A DNA stretch of 64,000 nt from Hexactinellida sp. DTS-2022 (Eukaryota; Porifera; Hexactinellida). Position numbers and translations under genes: made by a program. The number at the start of each line of letters is the position of its first letter. The first letter of the stretch is position 1. The notes under the pieces are model-generated. The model did not search any database. It was given only the letters and a program-made list of their open reading frames with translations, and had not been told where the DNA came from. Of this stretch, positions 23,926 to 35,198 are shown piece after piece. The DNA lies in contig JAPNXP010000002.1 of assembly GCA_028753945.1 (NCBI GenBank), positions 9,796,001 through 9,860,000 of the forward strand. Reading direction: 5' to 3'.

Positions 23926-25187
23926 TTAAGGATGCTTGCTTCGAAATTCTGGGGAATTAATCAACAAAGTGAAATTTCGAGATTAGTGTGAAATATATTA
24001 CTACTATATCATGGAATTATGCTGGAATTGAAAATTTTCAAAAATAAGTCCTCTATCCCCTTCAGGTGACATTTTAGTGACGTCATTATTTATGTTTTGG
24101 CAATTAAATGAATGTATATGTACATTTATTCACATTTATTCACATTTATATACATGTATTATATTCTATATTCCATTTATATGGAATAGAATACATTTTA
24201 TAATTTTTAGATGTACCAGTAGTACAGTTGGTAGCATATCGGAACAGTATGCAAGTGTTCCTGGGTTCGAACCCCAAACCTGGCATATCTTTTTGTCAAC
24301 CAACTATAATAAGACAAACTCATAAGCTTTATTCATATAATCTTATTCAATATGGACTAAGTACATATAACAAAAGGTAACTAACATGTATAATGACAAC
24401 AATAACAATTTCATATAATTATTTAATTACATTTTGCTCTAAAAAGTGTCCCAAAAGAACGTGGAATGCTATAATCTGTTCCAATTCATGCCAAACTTAC
24501 ACATTATTCAAAATACAATGTTGAAAACTATCGTCGAGTATTATATTAGTATATAGTAAGTATATTATTACATAATACACCTATGATTCGTGCGTATTAA
24601 CTTGATTATTTCGCATAATCTTTAACCTTAATTTACTCAAAACGGGATTTTTTGACAAACCTTGACTTATTTTATGTTGAAGTACTGAAGCAAACACTCC
24701 AAAAATTCCAGGCTTATATATATATATGGTATAAACTTTATTTTGCAAGCACTTTGGACATAATGAACAATTGGTGTATGTGGTACATGGGGAAGAAGGT
24801 GTAAAATGTCATTTTTTGACCTTTTTTTGACAATTTCTATTGCTTCAAATAAAATAATATGTTCTAAACATTTTACAGGTTTGAAGTGCTTGCAAAATTT
24901 AGTACTCGTGGTAATGATTAATCACTGAAATTATTGGAGTGATACGAATGATTTTCGTCGGACGAAAAAGTCGATTATTCTCAATACTGCAGTGTTACTG
25001 ACATAGGAAGCCAAAAATAATGTTATTCAATCACATGCCAAAAATAGATCTAAGAAATTTATTGAAGTATGCTTATAATCTTAGTTGGCGAATTACAATT
25101 TATGTTTCACTTCTAACACTTCACTTTTCACATTATTGGTGAAACTACCCATACCCCTAATACACTTTTAGCGGCAAGCATCCTTAA
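23926..25187. mobile_element. nested TTAA element, GGATGCTTGC ends
   Basis: TTAA at 23926-23929 and 25184-25187; ends GGATGCTTGC and complement. Its left part and the right end of the outer element share AGTGACGTCATTA (24070 and 26330, inverted), so pairing of the four related ends is not unique. Confidence 0.6.
24213..24292 (+). repeat. tRNA-like SINE head or tRNA pseudogene
   Basis: Box A-like TAGTACAGTTGGTAGCAT is followed by a perfect box B (GGGTTCGAACCCC) at the expected spacing. The acceptor stem pairs only if two bases are looped out, so a working tRNA is unlikely. Confidence 0.4.
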
Positions 25188-25202
25188 TTAACCTACGTTC
25201 GA

Positions 25203-25895
25203 TTAACCGTAGACTGCCGGAGTGATTTTCAGGAAAATAGCATACCCTGTAGTTCTTTGAATTTAATATTTAGAACCTAATAATTTGAAATCCAACAAGA
25301 GCACAATAATATATCAACATTCTAGAATTTTTGAAAAAATTTACTAAAGGATTTCGACAAAAAATGATGTCACATACTTTCTCTTTAAATCGAAATAACG
25401 CCGTTAACATGTAAGTGATCCTTTTTTTAAAAACATGAATAATGACGACTATCTTATTAGTCATCAGATCTCAAAAATTGAACAAATCCGATTCACTAAA
25501 CGAAAGTTACATCTTTTTTTAAAAATCGGCAAATTTGTTTTTAATGAACCATGGATTACTAAAAATTACATATATTTGAGTTATATCTATCACAACTCTG
25601 TATTAGTCAAACCAAATATACTAAAATAGATATTATTTAGTCTAATATCTTCTTTCGGGTATTTATACGGTGAAATTATAACATTTATAATTTAGAAAAG
25701 CAAGTGGCGGGCAAGTGGAGCATTTCACTTTTATGCTACGTCATCATAACAATTTCTGAAAATTTTGATTTTTTGAATGAAATCGATAGAGAGTACAAAA
25801 CCATGTCTAAATCCCAATTTTCATGAAATTTGAATTATTTGATCGACCTGTTTTCCTCCTGGCACAACGTGTATCAGTAGGCAGTCGACAGTTAA
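25203..25895. mobile_element. TTAA MITE, CYGTMGACTGCC family, copy 1
   Basis: TTAA at 25203-25206 and 25892-25895; ends CCGTAGACTGCC and (inverted) CTGTCGACTGCC. About 690 bp, matching the copy at 29202-29894 along its whole length. Confidence 0.8.
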
Positions 25896-26145
25896 TCAAT
25901 TAAATTCCTAATTAGCCATAATTAATCGAATTCCTTGCAAGTTGCAGAATTATTTTCCGAGTCCGCATTCTTTTGGGACATACTTTAGGGAAATAATTCA
26001 GGGATAACGTCGTGATTAATTTTGTAATGTGTATTGTATGTCTACACTAGTTAGGATACAGTAAGTATACTAAATATATAAGAATTGAGTAAATATATGA
26101 AAAAGTCAATTAAGCTGTGATAATGCAATGAGAAAAGGAATATTA

Positions 26146-26205
26146 ATGGAGAACAGGGATTGGAACCCAAGATCTACTTATTGTTGGCCATATATGCTAA
26201 CCAGA
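26146..26205 (-). repeat. tRNA-like SINE head (minus strand)
   Basis: On the minus strand TAGCATATATGGCCAA resembles box A and GGTTCCAATCC fits box B. Degenerate and short, so weakly supported. Confidence 0.3.
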
Positions 26206-26953
26206 CGGAGATATCGACTTATAAATTTGGGGTATATATTTTTGAATGTTAAATGCACGATATATTACATTGAATATACAAGAATGTCAATTGTGATAAT
26301 GAAAAATGCTGAATCATCATTAATGACGTCACTAAATTGGCATTCTGAAGAATTCGAAGAATTAATTTCAAAAAAATTTCACTTCTCAAATAATTCTATG
26401 ATATATAAGCTTCATTTCCACACATAAACTCGGTTTCCAATTTTCACACAAAATCCACTCTTTTCCAGTCGAAGCATCCTTAATCCATAGTTATGAAATA
26501 CTATGTAATTTCAATACAGAACTAATCGATACTAGCAAAGAATTGAATTTTGAATTTTATCTTCTTTTTTTAGCCCGAAACATGTCAATAATAAATTATA
26601 CCTGAGTTGATTCTCAATGTTTTCAACCTTATCAGAATTTTAAAATTCCACCGTCTTCCCCAAATTATTGTCATTTTTCTGAAATTCGTCCAAAAGATTG
26701 TCTAAAATCTCTCTTAATCGGCACAGTTAAAATTAATGAGTATTCAGTCAGGGGATCGCGTAATATCAATTCGCATTTTGATAAAATTTTCCTTGCTATT
26801 AGCGAATTTGCCATTGATGAATGGAATTAAATTCAACTATTTTGGAACTGAAAGTAACTTCCAATTAAATAGCCTTGTATTATTAATAATACGACTGTAT
26901 ATTTGGATTTTCTGTACCAGGTCCCAATAATGTATAGATATTATTATCTTCAC

Positions 26954-27859
26954 TTAAGGATACCGAGGCTAATTTTGGCTAATTTTAACATTTTTGTATG
27001 GGATTTCTGAACAAATTTATTCAGAACGCTCCAATTGCAATTGCACCGTGACTGGACGTTGATAATAAGACTTTTTAAAATTTACATCGGAACATTCTAA
27101 ATTATAGTCTCTTCAGGATAGTTCAAAAACCTTGAAATCCAGCACACAGGGGTCAAAAAATGTGCCACAAATACAAGTCCCTCAAATTACTTCATATTCG
27201 ACATCCAAAAATGGATAAAGACATTCTAGAATGTCTATCAACAGTAGATCCAGTAAATTTTTGCAATTTTGCAAATTTATTTTTTATGACTATATATGGG
27301 CATATGGATGTGACAATTTTTGATGACGCAGCAAATATTTATCAAACGAATGACAAGTCGTGGCGACTAGCTCTAACCATGTAATGACATCTATTTGCCA
27401 AGACAAATCCATTAGGCCACTATGTGGAACTCCAAATCTGAAGATTTACGATATAAGATACGGATTACCATATATGGAGGTGTTTTTGGGACAATTTGAT
27501 GACGCAAGCAAAATTGAAAAATCCCCTAGAGCTTAGTTCTTACTTCCAGGTATTATCAGCGACATATTCAATAACTCCTCAACATGATTACAAGTATAGT
27601 ACAAGCTTATTTATATCCGCAATAAATAACGGCTGCCAGGGGGTTTAGTGGCTTTTTGTCCGATTTTTAAGCATATTTTGAGACGTTTCGACTGTTCCTG
27701 AAGAGACTATAATTTAGAATGTTCCGATGTAAATTTTAAAAAGTCTTATTATCAACGTCCAGTCACGGTGCAATTGCAATTGGAGCGTTCTGAATAAATT
27801 TGTTCAGAAATCCCATACAAAAATGTTAAAATTAGCCAAAATTAGCCTCGGTATCTTAA
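26954..27859. mobile_element. TTAA element with ~165-bp inverted repeats
   Basis: TTAA at 26954-26957 and 27856-27859; ends (G)GATACCGAGGCTAATTTTGG. Inverted arms of about 165 bp are almost perfect (26958-27120 and 27697-27855). The centre carries CCATATATGG at 27468. Confidence 0.85.
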
Positions 27860-28554
27860 ATTTCCTTGTACAAGATAACACTGACTGGCCAAAAGTATTT
27901 GTTCATCAATATTTTGAATTCATATATTCAAGCTTCTAGCTTCATAATGACATAGTAGGATGCTTCTTAATGGGTGTTGACATAAAATGACATGTTAAGT
28001 ATAATAAAATGGCAAACTATTTGAATTTATCTCTTATGGAGCTGTTGAACTCATTAACTATATAATTGGGCAAATTCAATGTATATTCCGAAGAACGACC
28101 CTAACTTATCCAAAGTATTCGCACCATTCAATAATTTCCATGATAATTTTGTACATTCAACAACATTTCAATACATTTCAATAGTTCTAGCCAAAATGTG
28201 ACAATTAAGTAATAATTCTATTTAGAATTTCTATTCCCATTACTATTAATCCCATCCTATTCTTGAATGATTTATTTGCTGCATTCATATGGGATCCCCA
28301 TAAGAATTCCACTCGCAAGGCAACTCTGCTATACAAATAATAGAGTATTTTTGTGATTGTTTGTACCACAGTTCGTGGTACACCGATTGTATAATGACGT
28401 ATGACCGATTATACCAAATTGGTATCTAGTTTCGGTATACTCCTTATGCTTCAAATTTATTAAATTTACCTACATTATACATAGATTATACCAATATTAT
28501 ACCACAATATACCACGTATATTTCTAGTATTAAGGTAGTATAGAAGTAGGTATG
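27860..28554. other. AT-rich DNA including the unoccupied copy of a duplicated segment
   Basis: No gene. The segment 28009-28215 is a paralogue of 29158-29201 plus 29895-30055; here its TTAA (28054-28057) is empty. Confidence 0.6.
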
Positions 28555-28556
28555 TA

Positions 28557-29133
28557 TGTTGCAGTGTATTAGAGAATTTAGTGAGTACGCGTACACACCA
28601 TTTAAGTTTGGTGTGTACGCGTACTCACCAAACTGTGTAGTGAGTACGCGTACACCCTAAATGTAATTTGTGTGTTAGAGTAGCTTTCATGTTATGGGTT
28701 GTTTTCTGGGATTCTAAGCTCTAAGCTTCTAAGCTATTCCAAGCTGTTTTCTCCGATTCTAAGCTCATTTATATTTAGTAATAATTATTGTCTCAATCAA
28801 TAAGTTAATTTATGTAAAACCTCTGAAAATAGTTAATTAATTAAGAAGCCGTAATACAATCCAAATGAAAGTTGAAGTTATTGATTATAATTCTGTTTAG
28901 AATCCCTTAATATGTCGTCACTTCATGATTTTAGCTTCTTAATTAACTATATTCAGAGGTTTTACATAAATCAAGCGTGAAACAACTCATTACATGAAAA
29001 ATACTCTTAACAAACAAATTACATTTAGGGTGTAGGCGTACACACTACACAGTTTGGTGAGTACGCGTACACACCAAACTTAAATGGTGTGTACGCGTAC
29101 TCACTAATTTCTCTAATACACTGCAACATGTAT
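28557..29133. repeat. inverted-repeat element with GTGAGTACGCGTACA modules
   Basis: The ends pair (TATGTTGCAGTGTATTAGAG and complement). The arms contain alternating direct and inverted copies of TGAGTACGCGTACAC, so each arm is itself palindromic. An inner pair around TTAATTAAGAAGC also folds back. No target duplication could be settled. Confidence 0.7.
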
Positions 29134-29201
29134 ATTATATCAATAAGTATATTAAAATGGCAAACTATTTGAATTTAATTCTTATGGAGCTGTTGAACTC
29201 A

Positions 29202-29894
29202 TTAACCGAAGACTGCCGGAGAGATTTTCAGGAAAATAGAAAACCATGTAGTTCTTTGTATTTAATAACTAGAACCTAGATATTTGAAATCCAACAAGAG
29301 CAGAATAATAAATCAACTTACTAGAATTTTTAAAAAGATTTTCTCAAGGATTTTGACAAAAAGTGATGACACATACTTTCTCTTTAAATCGATATAACGC
29401 CGTTAACATGTAAGTAATCCTTTGTTTCTAAACTTGAACAATGACGACTATCTTATTAGTAATCAGATCTCAAAAATTGAACAAATCCGATTCACTTAAC
29501 GAAAGTTACATCAATTTTAAAAAATCGACAAATTTGTTCTTGATGAACCATGGATTACGAAAAAATACATATATTTGAGTTATATCTAACACAACTCTAT
29601 ATTAGCAAAACCAAATATCCTAAATAGTTAATATTTAGTCTAATATCTTCTTACAGGTATTTCCACGGTGTAATTTCACCATTTCGAAAATAAGAAAGGA
29701 AGTGGCAAGCAAGTGGAGCTGGACACGATTATGCTACGTCATCATAACAATTTCTGAAATTTTTGATTTTTTGAATAAAATCGATAGAGAGTACAAAACC
29801 ATGTCTAAATCCGAATTTTCACGAAATTTGGATAATTTGATCGACCTGTTCTCCACCTGACACAACGTGTATCAGTTAGGCAGTCTACAGTTAA
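29202..29894. mobile_element. TTAA MITE, CYGTMGACTGCC family, copy 2
   Basis: TTAA at 29202-29205 and 29891-29894. The flanks are a duplicate of 28009-28215 where the single TTAA is unoccupied, giving a clean empty-site comparison. Confidence 0.85.
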
Positions 29895-30055
29895 CTAGAT
29901 AATTAGCTAATTGCTATTTCAAAATATATTCCCAATAATGACCCTAACCTATAAAAAGTATTCGTACCATTCAATAATTTCCATGCTAACTTTGTACATT
30001 CAACAACATTTCAATAGATTTCAATAGTTCTAGCCAAAATGCGCAATTAAGTAAT

Positions 30056-30923
30056 AAAGCAATGATAAAAAAATTAACTCAATAATAGGCTGATTAACTA
30101 TTTTTTCTATTTACTGAAAAAGTATTTGAATTATTAGTCTCATAGTCGATTAATTTTTTTTGTCACCTGTGCCACAAGGGTCACATGGCAGGAATATCAG
30201 ACCACTATAAAAATGTCGGCTAAATATGGCCCCAAACATTTAGTAAAACAAGATATTAACCTGAGTCCTAAATAATGAGTGTAAAATTCAGGCGCCGTAA
30301 TTTTGGCATTTATATCTACTCATCTTAGGTTTTTTCGGTCATACCCCAAATAGTTACTCGCCTTAGTTTTTTTTGGTCCTATTTTCCCAATCTGCGTGAA
30401 CTTAGAACTGTGAGCAATTATGTTGCCATGGCATGTGGAATTATGGACGTTTACATATTTCAACAAAGTTTTCCACAAAAAGACGAAATTGTTCACTATT
30501 TTATTGATTTATGGATTATATATTTCTGTGTTATTCAGCAAATTTTACACGCCTTAATTTACTAGCCTTAGTTGTTAACACACTTTTATTTTTTTCCATT
30601 TAGCTAAATTATTTACAAGCCTTTATCTTTGGGGGACTTATTCGCCTTAACTTTTATACTTCAATTTCTTTATTTACCTTACTTGCAAGTTGCCACACTA
30701 TTTTTTCTTAAAAATGGACAAAACAAGGCTTATGACGAGTAAATATTAAGGCGTTTAAAACCCTGCCTGCTATGAACTAAACTAAAACAATAGTTGCACT
30801 ACTATATTTCTGACTACTTTTATAAGACACACATGAAGATCCCGACATATTTTCGGAATGTGCCAATAGTGGTACAAATTAGGGTTGTAAATCAAATCTA
30901 ATCTTTAAAATATTTTATTTTAT
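30056..30923. other. AT-rich non-coding DNA
   Basis: No ORF above background and no terminal repeats found. Confidence 0.4.
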
Positions 30924-32333
30924 TTAACGCTGGTTCCGCCTTGTAATCGCCCATTATTAGAAATGTCCAAATTTTTACAATATTTTCATAGATACTGCGG
31001 AAGGATGGTATCTTTCGATGGGACTTGGGTTTTCATCGATCCGATCATTATTACCAGAGTTATGACTGTTTTAGAAGAGCGGCATTTAATATTAAAACTC
31101 GGTTTTATAACTCCAAAGGTGTTGCCCACGTTAAAATAACTATTTATTGTATTTACAACGTTTCAATATTCAGACATATGATAGTCTGAGGAATTTTTTG
31201 CACAACTCAACAAAAATCTTTAGGAAAAAGTGGAAATTTCAAAAGTTATAGCCCTTCGGCGATCTTCAGGGTACGGATTCTTAACTAATTTGTAACTCGG
31301 AGAGGAAAGGAGATAAATTAAAATAGCACTAGTGAAAAATCATCAGCATACATGGTTTCCCATATGCAAATAATACATTTTGTGAGCCTAGGAGGCCCCG
31401 TTTTCAAAAATGCCCTATATGGTAGTGTGAATGTGACCAATTTTGATGACACATGCATATTTGAAACTTCTAAACGAGAGACTCTAGAGCTTAGCTCTAA
31501 ATTACTAATCACATTGATATATCATCTCGAAATCATTGCAATGTCTAAAATCACTCAAAACCAAATGGTTACCTTCCTAATAATCTCGAATGCCCATATA
31601 TGGAGGTGTCATGTGACCATCGAAAGAGAGAAATGCAAATTCGAAAGTGAACTGGAGCTTAGTTCTAACTTTCAGACACTATCAGTGATTGAATTCCAGC
31701 GAGATGGCCGATTTTAATTCCTTCCCAAATCAATATTCTTCCCTGTAGACGTGTCGAAAATCCTCTCTGCCACCTGAGTACCACCATATCTAATTATGGC
31801 ATGCCACAATTTTAAAGCTTAGTTTTGGAAAACTTTTTGAAGTTATAACGCTGAAATTTGGAATATAGCACTATTGTATGTAAACTTAGACCTGTTACGG
31901 TTCCGATTTTCCGAATTCGTCCTTATTTTACAAACCTGGGCCCTTTGAGAGCAGAAAAGTGGCTCAAATGTGGAAACCGTCCGTTTTTTCATAAATCCAG
32001 CAATTCCGACGGAAAAATTTGACTTTTTGATATTAGCACCTTCCTAGAGTAACTCAAGGGGAAATGGAAGAATGGATTTAACCGATTCAAATTTTTGTAA
32101 TCTTTATCAATTCACCAAAACTAAGCCTTTAGTACTATATTCTTCTATATGGGAGCTTAAATATAGAAATTCAAAAAAAATCATTGCTTAGAAGCCTTAT
32201 ATTATAGCGCTAGCAGTCTTAAAATAGCCTATACACTATGTCCTTATAGATTAGGAAGTATTAGCTTACTAGGATAAACGAGTAGATAGTTATGGATACT
32301 CACTAATGCGTTTATAGTAGGAACCAGCGTTAA
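30924..32333. mobile_element. TTAA element, CGCTGGTTCC ends
   Basis: TTAA at 30924-30927 and 32330-32333; inverted ends CGCTGGTTCC. Most of it is repeated at 62310-63685 inside the satellite array (for example TGCGGAAGGATGGTATCT). Carries CCATATATGG at 31594. Confidence 0.8.
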
Positions 32334-33645
32334 GATAATTTTGAGTAGCTATATTATTTGATTTTATTTGCTTTTAAATAACATGAATCCTCAAATTATT
32401 TGATTTAATTATATTTGATTGAAAAATACATTTATTTACAGCCCTGGCCTGCGAATACTTGTGATAGGTGAGTGTAGACTTGTACATGTGTAACATACTA
32501 ATGTACCAAGTATCAATCATATAGATGTGATTAATAGATTGTAGAACTCTAATATTTGAGGGATATCTTAGAATACTTATTAGTATTCAAATATGCAATC
32601 AAAACATTATGTCGTCGGGTGTCGAAAAATCAAGGGAGTAACACCTTAAGAAATATGAATTTTATGGCTACCGAGGAATGTGTCAACATTCCAGTTATTA
32701 TTTCTATATATTTCATTCAACTAGTTATGGACATCCTCATGTTCCAATTTTGAACAATTATAACGCGTTTAACTATGTTAAAAGCAGGCTATAAGAATTG
32801 AAAACACGATAATTACCACGTATTCAAATGGTGATATATCACAATTCCATATGGTGTTATGTATGCCTTGATATCATGTTCCTAACTTCCTATATAATTA
32901 TGATGCTTTTCTTCAAGTCTGTCATTACTAGCCATTGAGATAAATAATTGTGTCGCTAATAATCAATCGCCTTTAAGTAATCCATGGTCCAGCAAAATCT
33001 ACTGAATAGTAAGGTCTTATATAACGAAGCTCACGATTTCGCTAAAATATTCACAGTTGAGCACTGTTTCGGGAGCTAAAGTTGTTCCTTAGAGTTAAAT
33101 TACGGCAGATTCACCCAAAAAAACACTTGAATTTAGTATCGAAGGTGGGAGTTTGAATTTCACAAATATGATAGAAGACATTATAGCTAGATTCAAAATG
33201 AAAACGAAATCAAATTATCTTCCATAACCACGATTTTATGGGGCGTGCAGCTTTATGCTAATACAAAAGTCCCATAGGGGGATTTCTTCAGAATCCATTT
33301 GATATGTGTGTGGATTTCAAGATCTTTATTGTCTAAAGACCTTTGCTGTGTGATCTATCAGATAGATCATAATTATGGGCAGTTGGTGGGCGGTTTAGAA
33401 TTTTGATTTAATCTAAATAAAAATATTGCTCCCTCTGAAACCAAAAACTGAATTAAAAGGTCATCTTTTTATGCTAAATTTGATAAAATGCTTAAAATTT
33501 TTTCAAGTCATAATTCAAAAATGTAAACCGTCTACCAACTCCGTACGCTTATAATCTTTAAGGCTCATCAGTAACGCTACTACGTTATATCTCTTAATAT
33601 AAATATTTTTGTCTTATTTATATACACCAACTTAATGGAAACGGT
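32334..33645. other. AT-rich non-coding DNA
   Basis: No credible gene, RNA or repeat boundary found. Confidence 0.4.
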
Positions 33646-34330
33646 AGCCAACTAAAAAGCAGGGGGGTTTGGGGGTGCGCAGCCCCCCCAAGAAAATACA
33701 AACGTAGAAACCATTCAAAATCCAAAGACATTAAGGAGAAACAGACATCAACCGATACAACAGACATCAAGTGTATTTACCCAAACAACGAGATATGAGA
33801 CATTGACTAACCTGAGACTAAAGACACTTTGTGTCTTTCGGAGATATAGTCAAGAACCAGTTAACAGACATTGGCTGTTCATAGACTCAAGACACTACGT
33901 GTCTCTCGGGCATATAGACTACTAAAAGAATTCCTATAATGGCTATTCCGAGACTCAAGACACTACGTGTTTCTCGGCACTATATCCATCTCGTGGAACA
34001 TTCGAAATCGAATTGAATTTAGGGAGACAAGATATCGACAGAGCTACCATTCACTACGTGTCTTGCCAACTACCAACCATTAGACATTGAACATGCTGAG
34101 ACTCAAGACACTTTGTGTCTCTCGAGACTACACCCACTCTTTGGGCCATTCACTGGACACTATGTGTCCCCTTTACTTGCCACTTCGTGGCTGACAGCAC
34201 CGCTGTAGCCAACGAATAAAAGCAGGGGAGTTTTGGGGGGCGCAGCCCCCCAAGAAAAGAAAAAAACGTAGGAACCATTCGAAATCCAAACACAATAAGG
34301 AGAACCGACATCGACAGAGCTACTAGACAC
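33646..34330. repeat. direct repeat pair with GGGGGG/CCCCCC hairpin
   Basis: About 110 bp starting GTAGCCAAC is repeated at about 33646-33760 and 34206-34320, each with a GC hairpin (TTGGGGGGCGCAGCCCCCCA in the second) and then AAACGTAG-AACCATTC. A third partial start (ATAGCCAACGG) is at 34601. Together they frame the hairpin array. Confidence 0.75.
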
Positions 34331-34590
34331 TACGTGTCCTCAACCTGTAGACTTTGTCCAATAGACACTAAGTGTCCTCGGAACAACAAACACTACGTGT
34401 CCACTAGACAAAGCCACTTCGTGGCCGGAGGGACATATCCACTTCGTGGCCCGAGGGAGATAGCCACTACGTGGCACTCAACTGGACACTACGTGTCCCT
34501 GGGATTATCCACTTGGTGGACAGATAGTAGCCACTCCGTGGCCGGTTATTCTCCACTTCGTGGACGGATAGTAGCCACATGCGTGGCGCA
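33820..34590. repeat. array of ~18 short 3-nt-loop hairpins
   Basis: Repeated units such as GACAC-TAC-GTGTC, GCCAC-TTC-GTGGC, TCCAC-TTC-GTGGA and AAAGACAC-TTT-GTGTCTTT, spaced 15-70 bp. Stem bases differ between units but stay complementary, and loops vary (TAC, TTC, TTT, TAT, TAA, TTG, TCC). Confidence 0.8.
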
Positions 34591-34950
34591 CACCACTGCA
34601 ATAGCCAACGGTTAATTCGGAGGGGCAAAACCCTATCTACCAACCTTTCAGCAAGCACTCCTAGCTCACACAGCAACCATCTAATTATATCCATTGACGC
34701 CAATCAATTAATCAACTAACGTCAATCATTAACAAATCAATTAAAAAAGAAAATTAGAACAAATAAAATTCCAACAACCAAGCAACTAAAATTTACAACC
34801 TTAGAGGAAACACGTCAATTATATAATTCCAATTAAACTACGTAAACTACGCAGCACAGTCAGTGAACAGTACAAACTTACAGGATCGAATCAAAAGACA
34901 CACACCAATCCCTGCACGGACACTGTTAACAAATCCAACTGACGAGCTGG

Positions 34951-34958
34951 TATAAAAG
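34951..34958 (+). promoter_or_regulatory. candidate TATA box upstream of PLE copy B
   Basis: TATAAAAG about 240 bp before the first open frame of the GC-rich element, after AT-rich DNA. The transcription start would fall near 34980. Confidence 0.45.
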
Positions 34959-35198
34959 CAAGCCACCTAACTAATTATATTACTCTTGTCCTAAACCTTT
35001 CTTGAGATAGATACCACTTTATCATTCGCCTCCGCCGAGTTGGAGTAATTATTTAGTCTACTCCTTAGTTATAAGGAACTTTGTGTACTTTGGTTTCATT
35101 TAATCATTTTATTCTCTTCCTTTTCATCACGCTTAGACACTAACCAAGACAATAGTGACAACCAGGCACCCACTGACCCACCTGTTCGATGGATCCCT

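Larger units (their letters stand above)
22376..26483. mobile_element. TTAA element with GGATGCTTCGACTG ends
   Basis: TTAA at 22376-22379 and 26480-26483, with perfect 14-bp inverted ends. Contains two further TTAA elements (23926-25187 and 25203-25895) and two tRNA-like stretches. No transposase ORF; the open frames inside are short and AT-rich. Confidence 0.7.

Noticed and set aside
24213..24292. Functional tRNA gene
   Set aside because: Box A and box B are present but the acceptor stem needs looped-out bases and the cloverleaf is poor; kept only as a SINE or pseudogene.
33820..34590. CRISPR or integron-like repeats
   Set aside because: Units are short imperfect hairpins with variable stems and irregular spacing, with no cas or integrase context.
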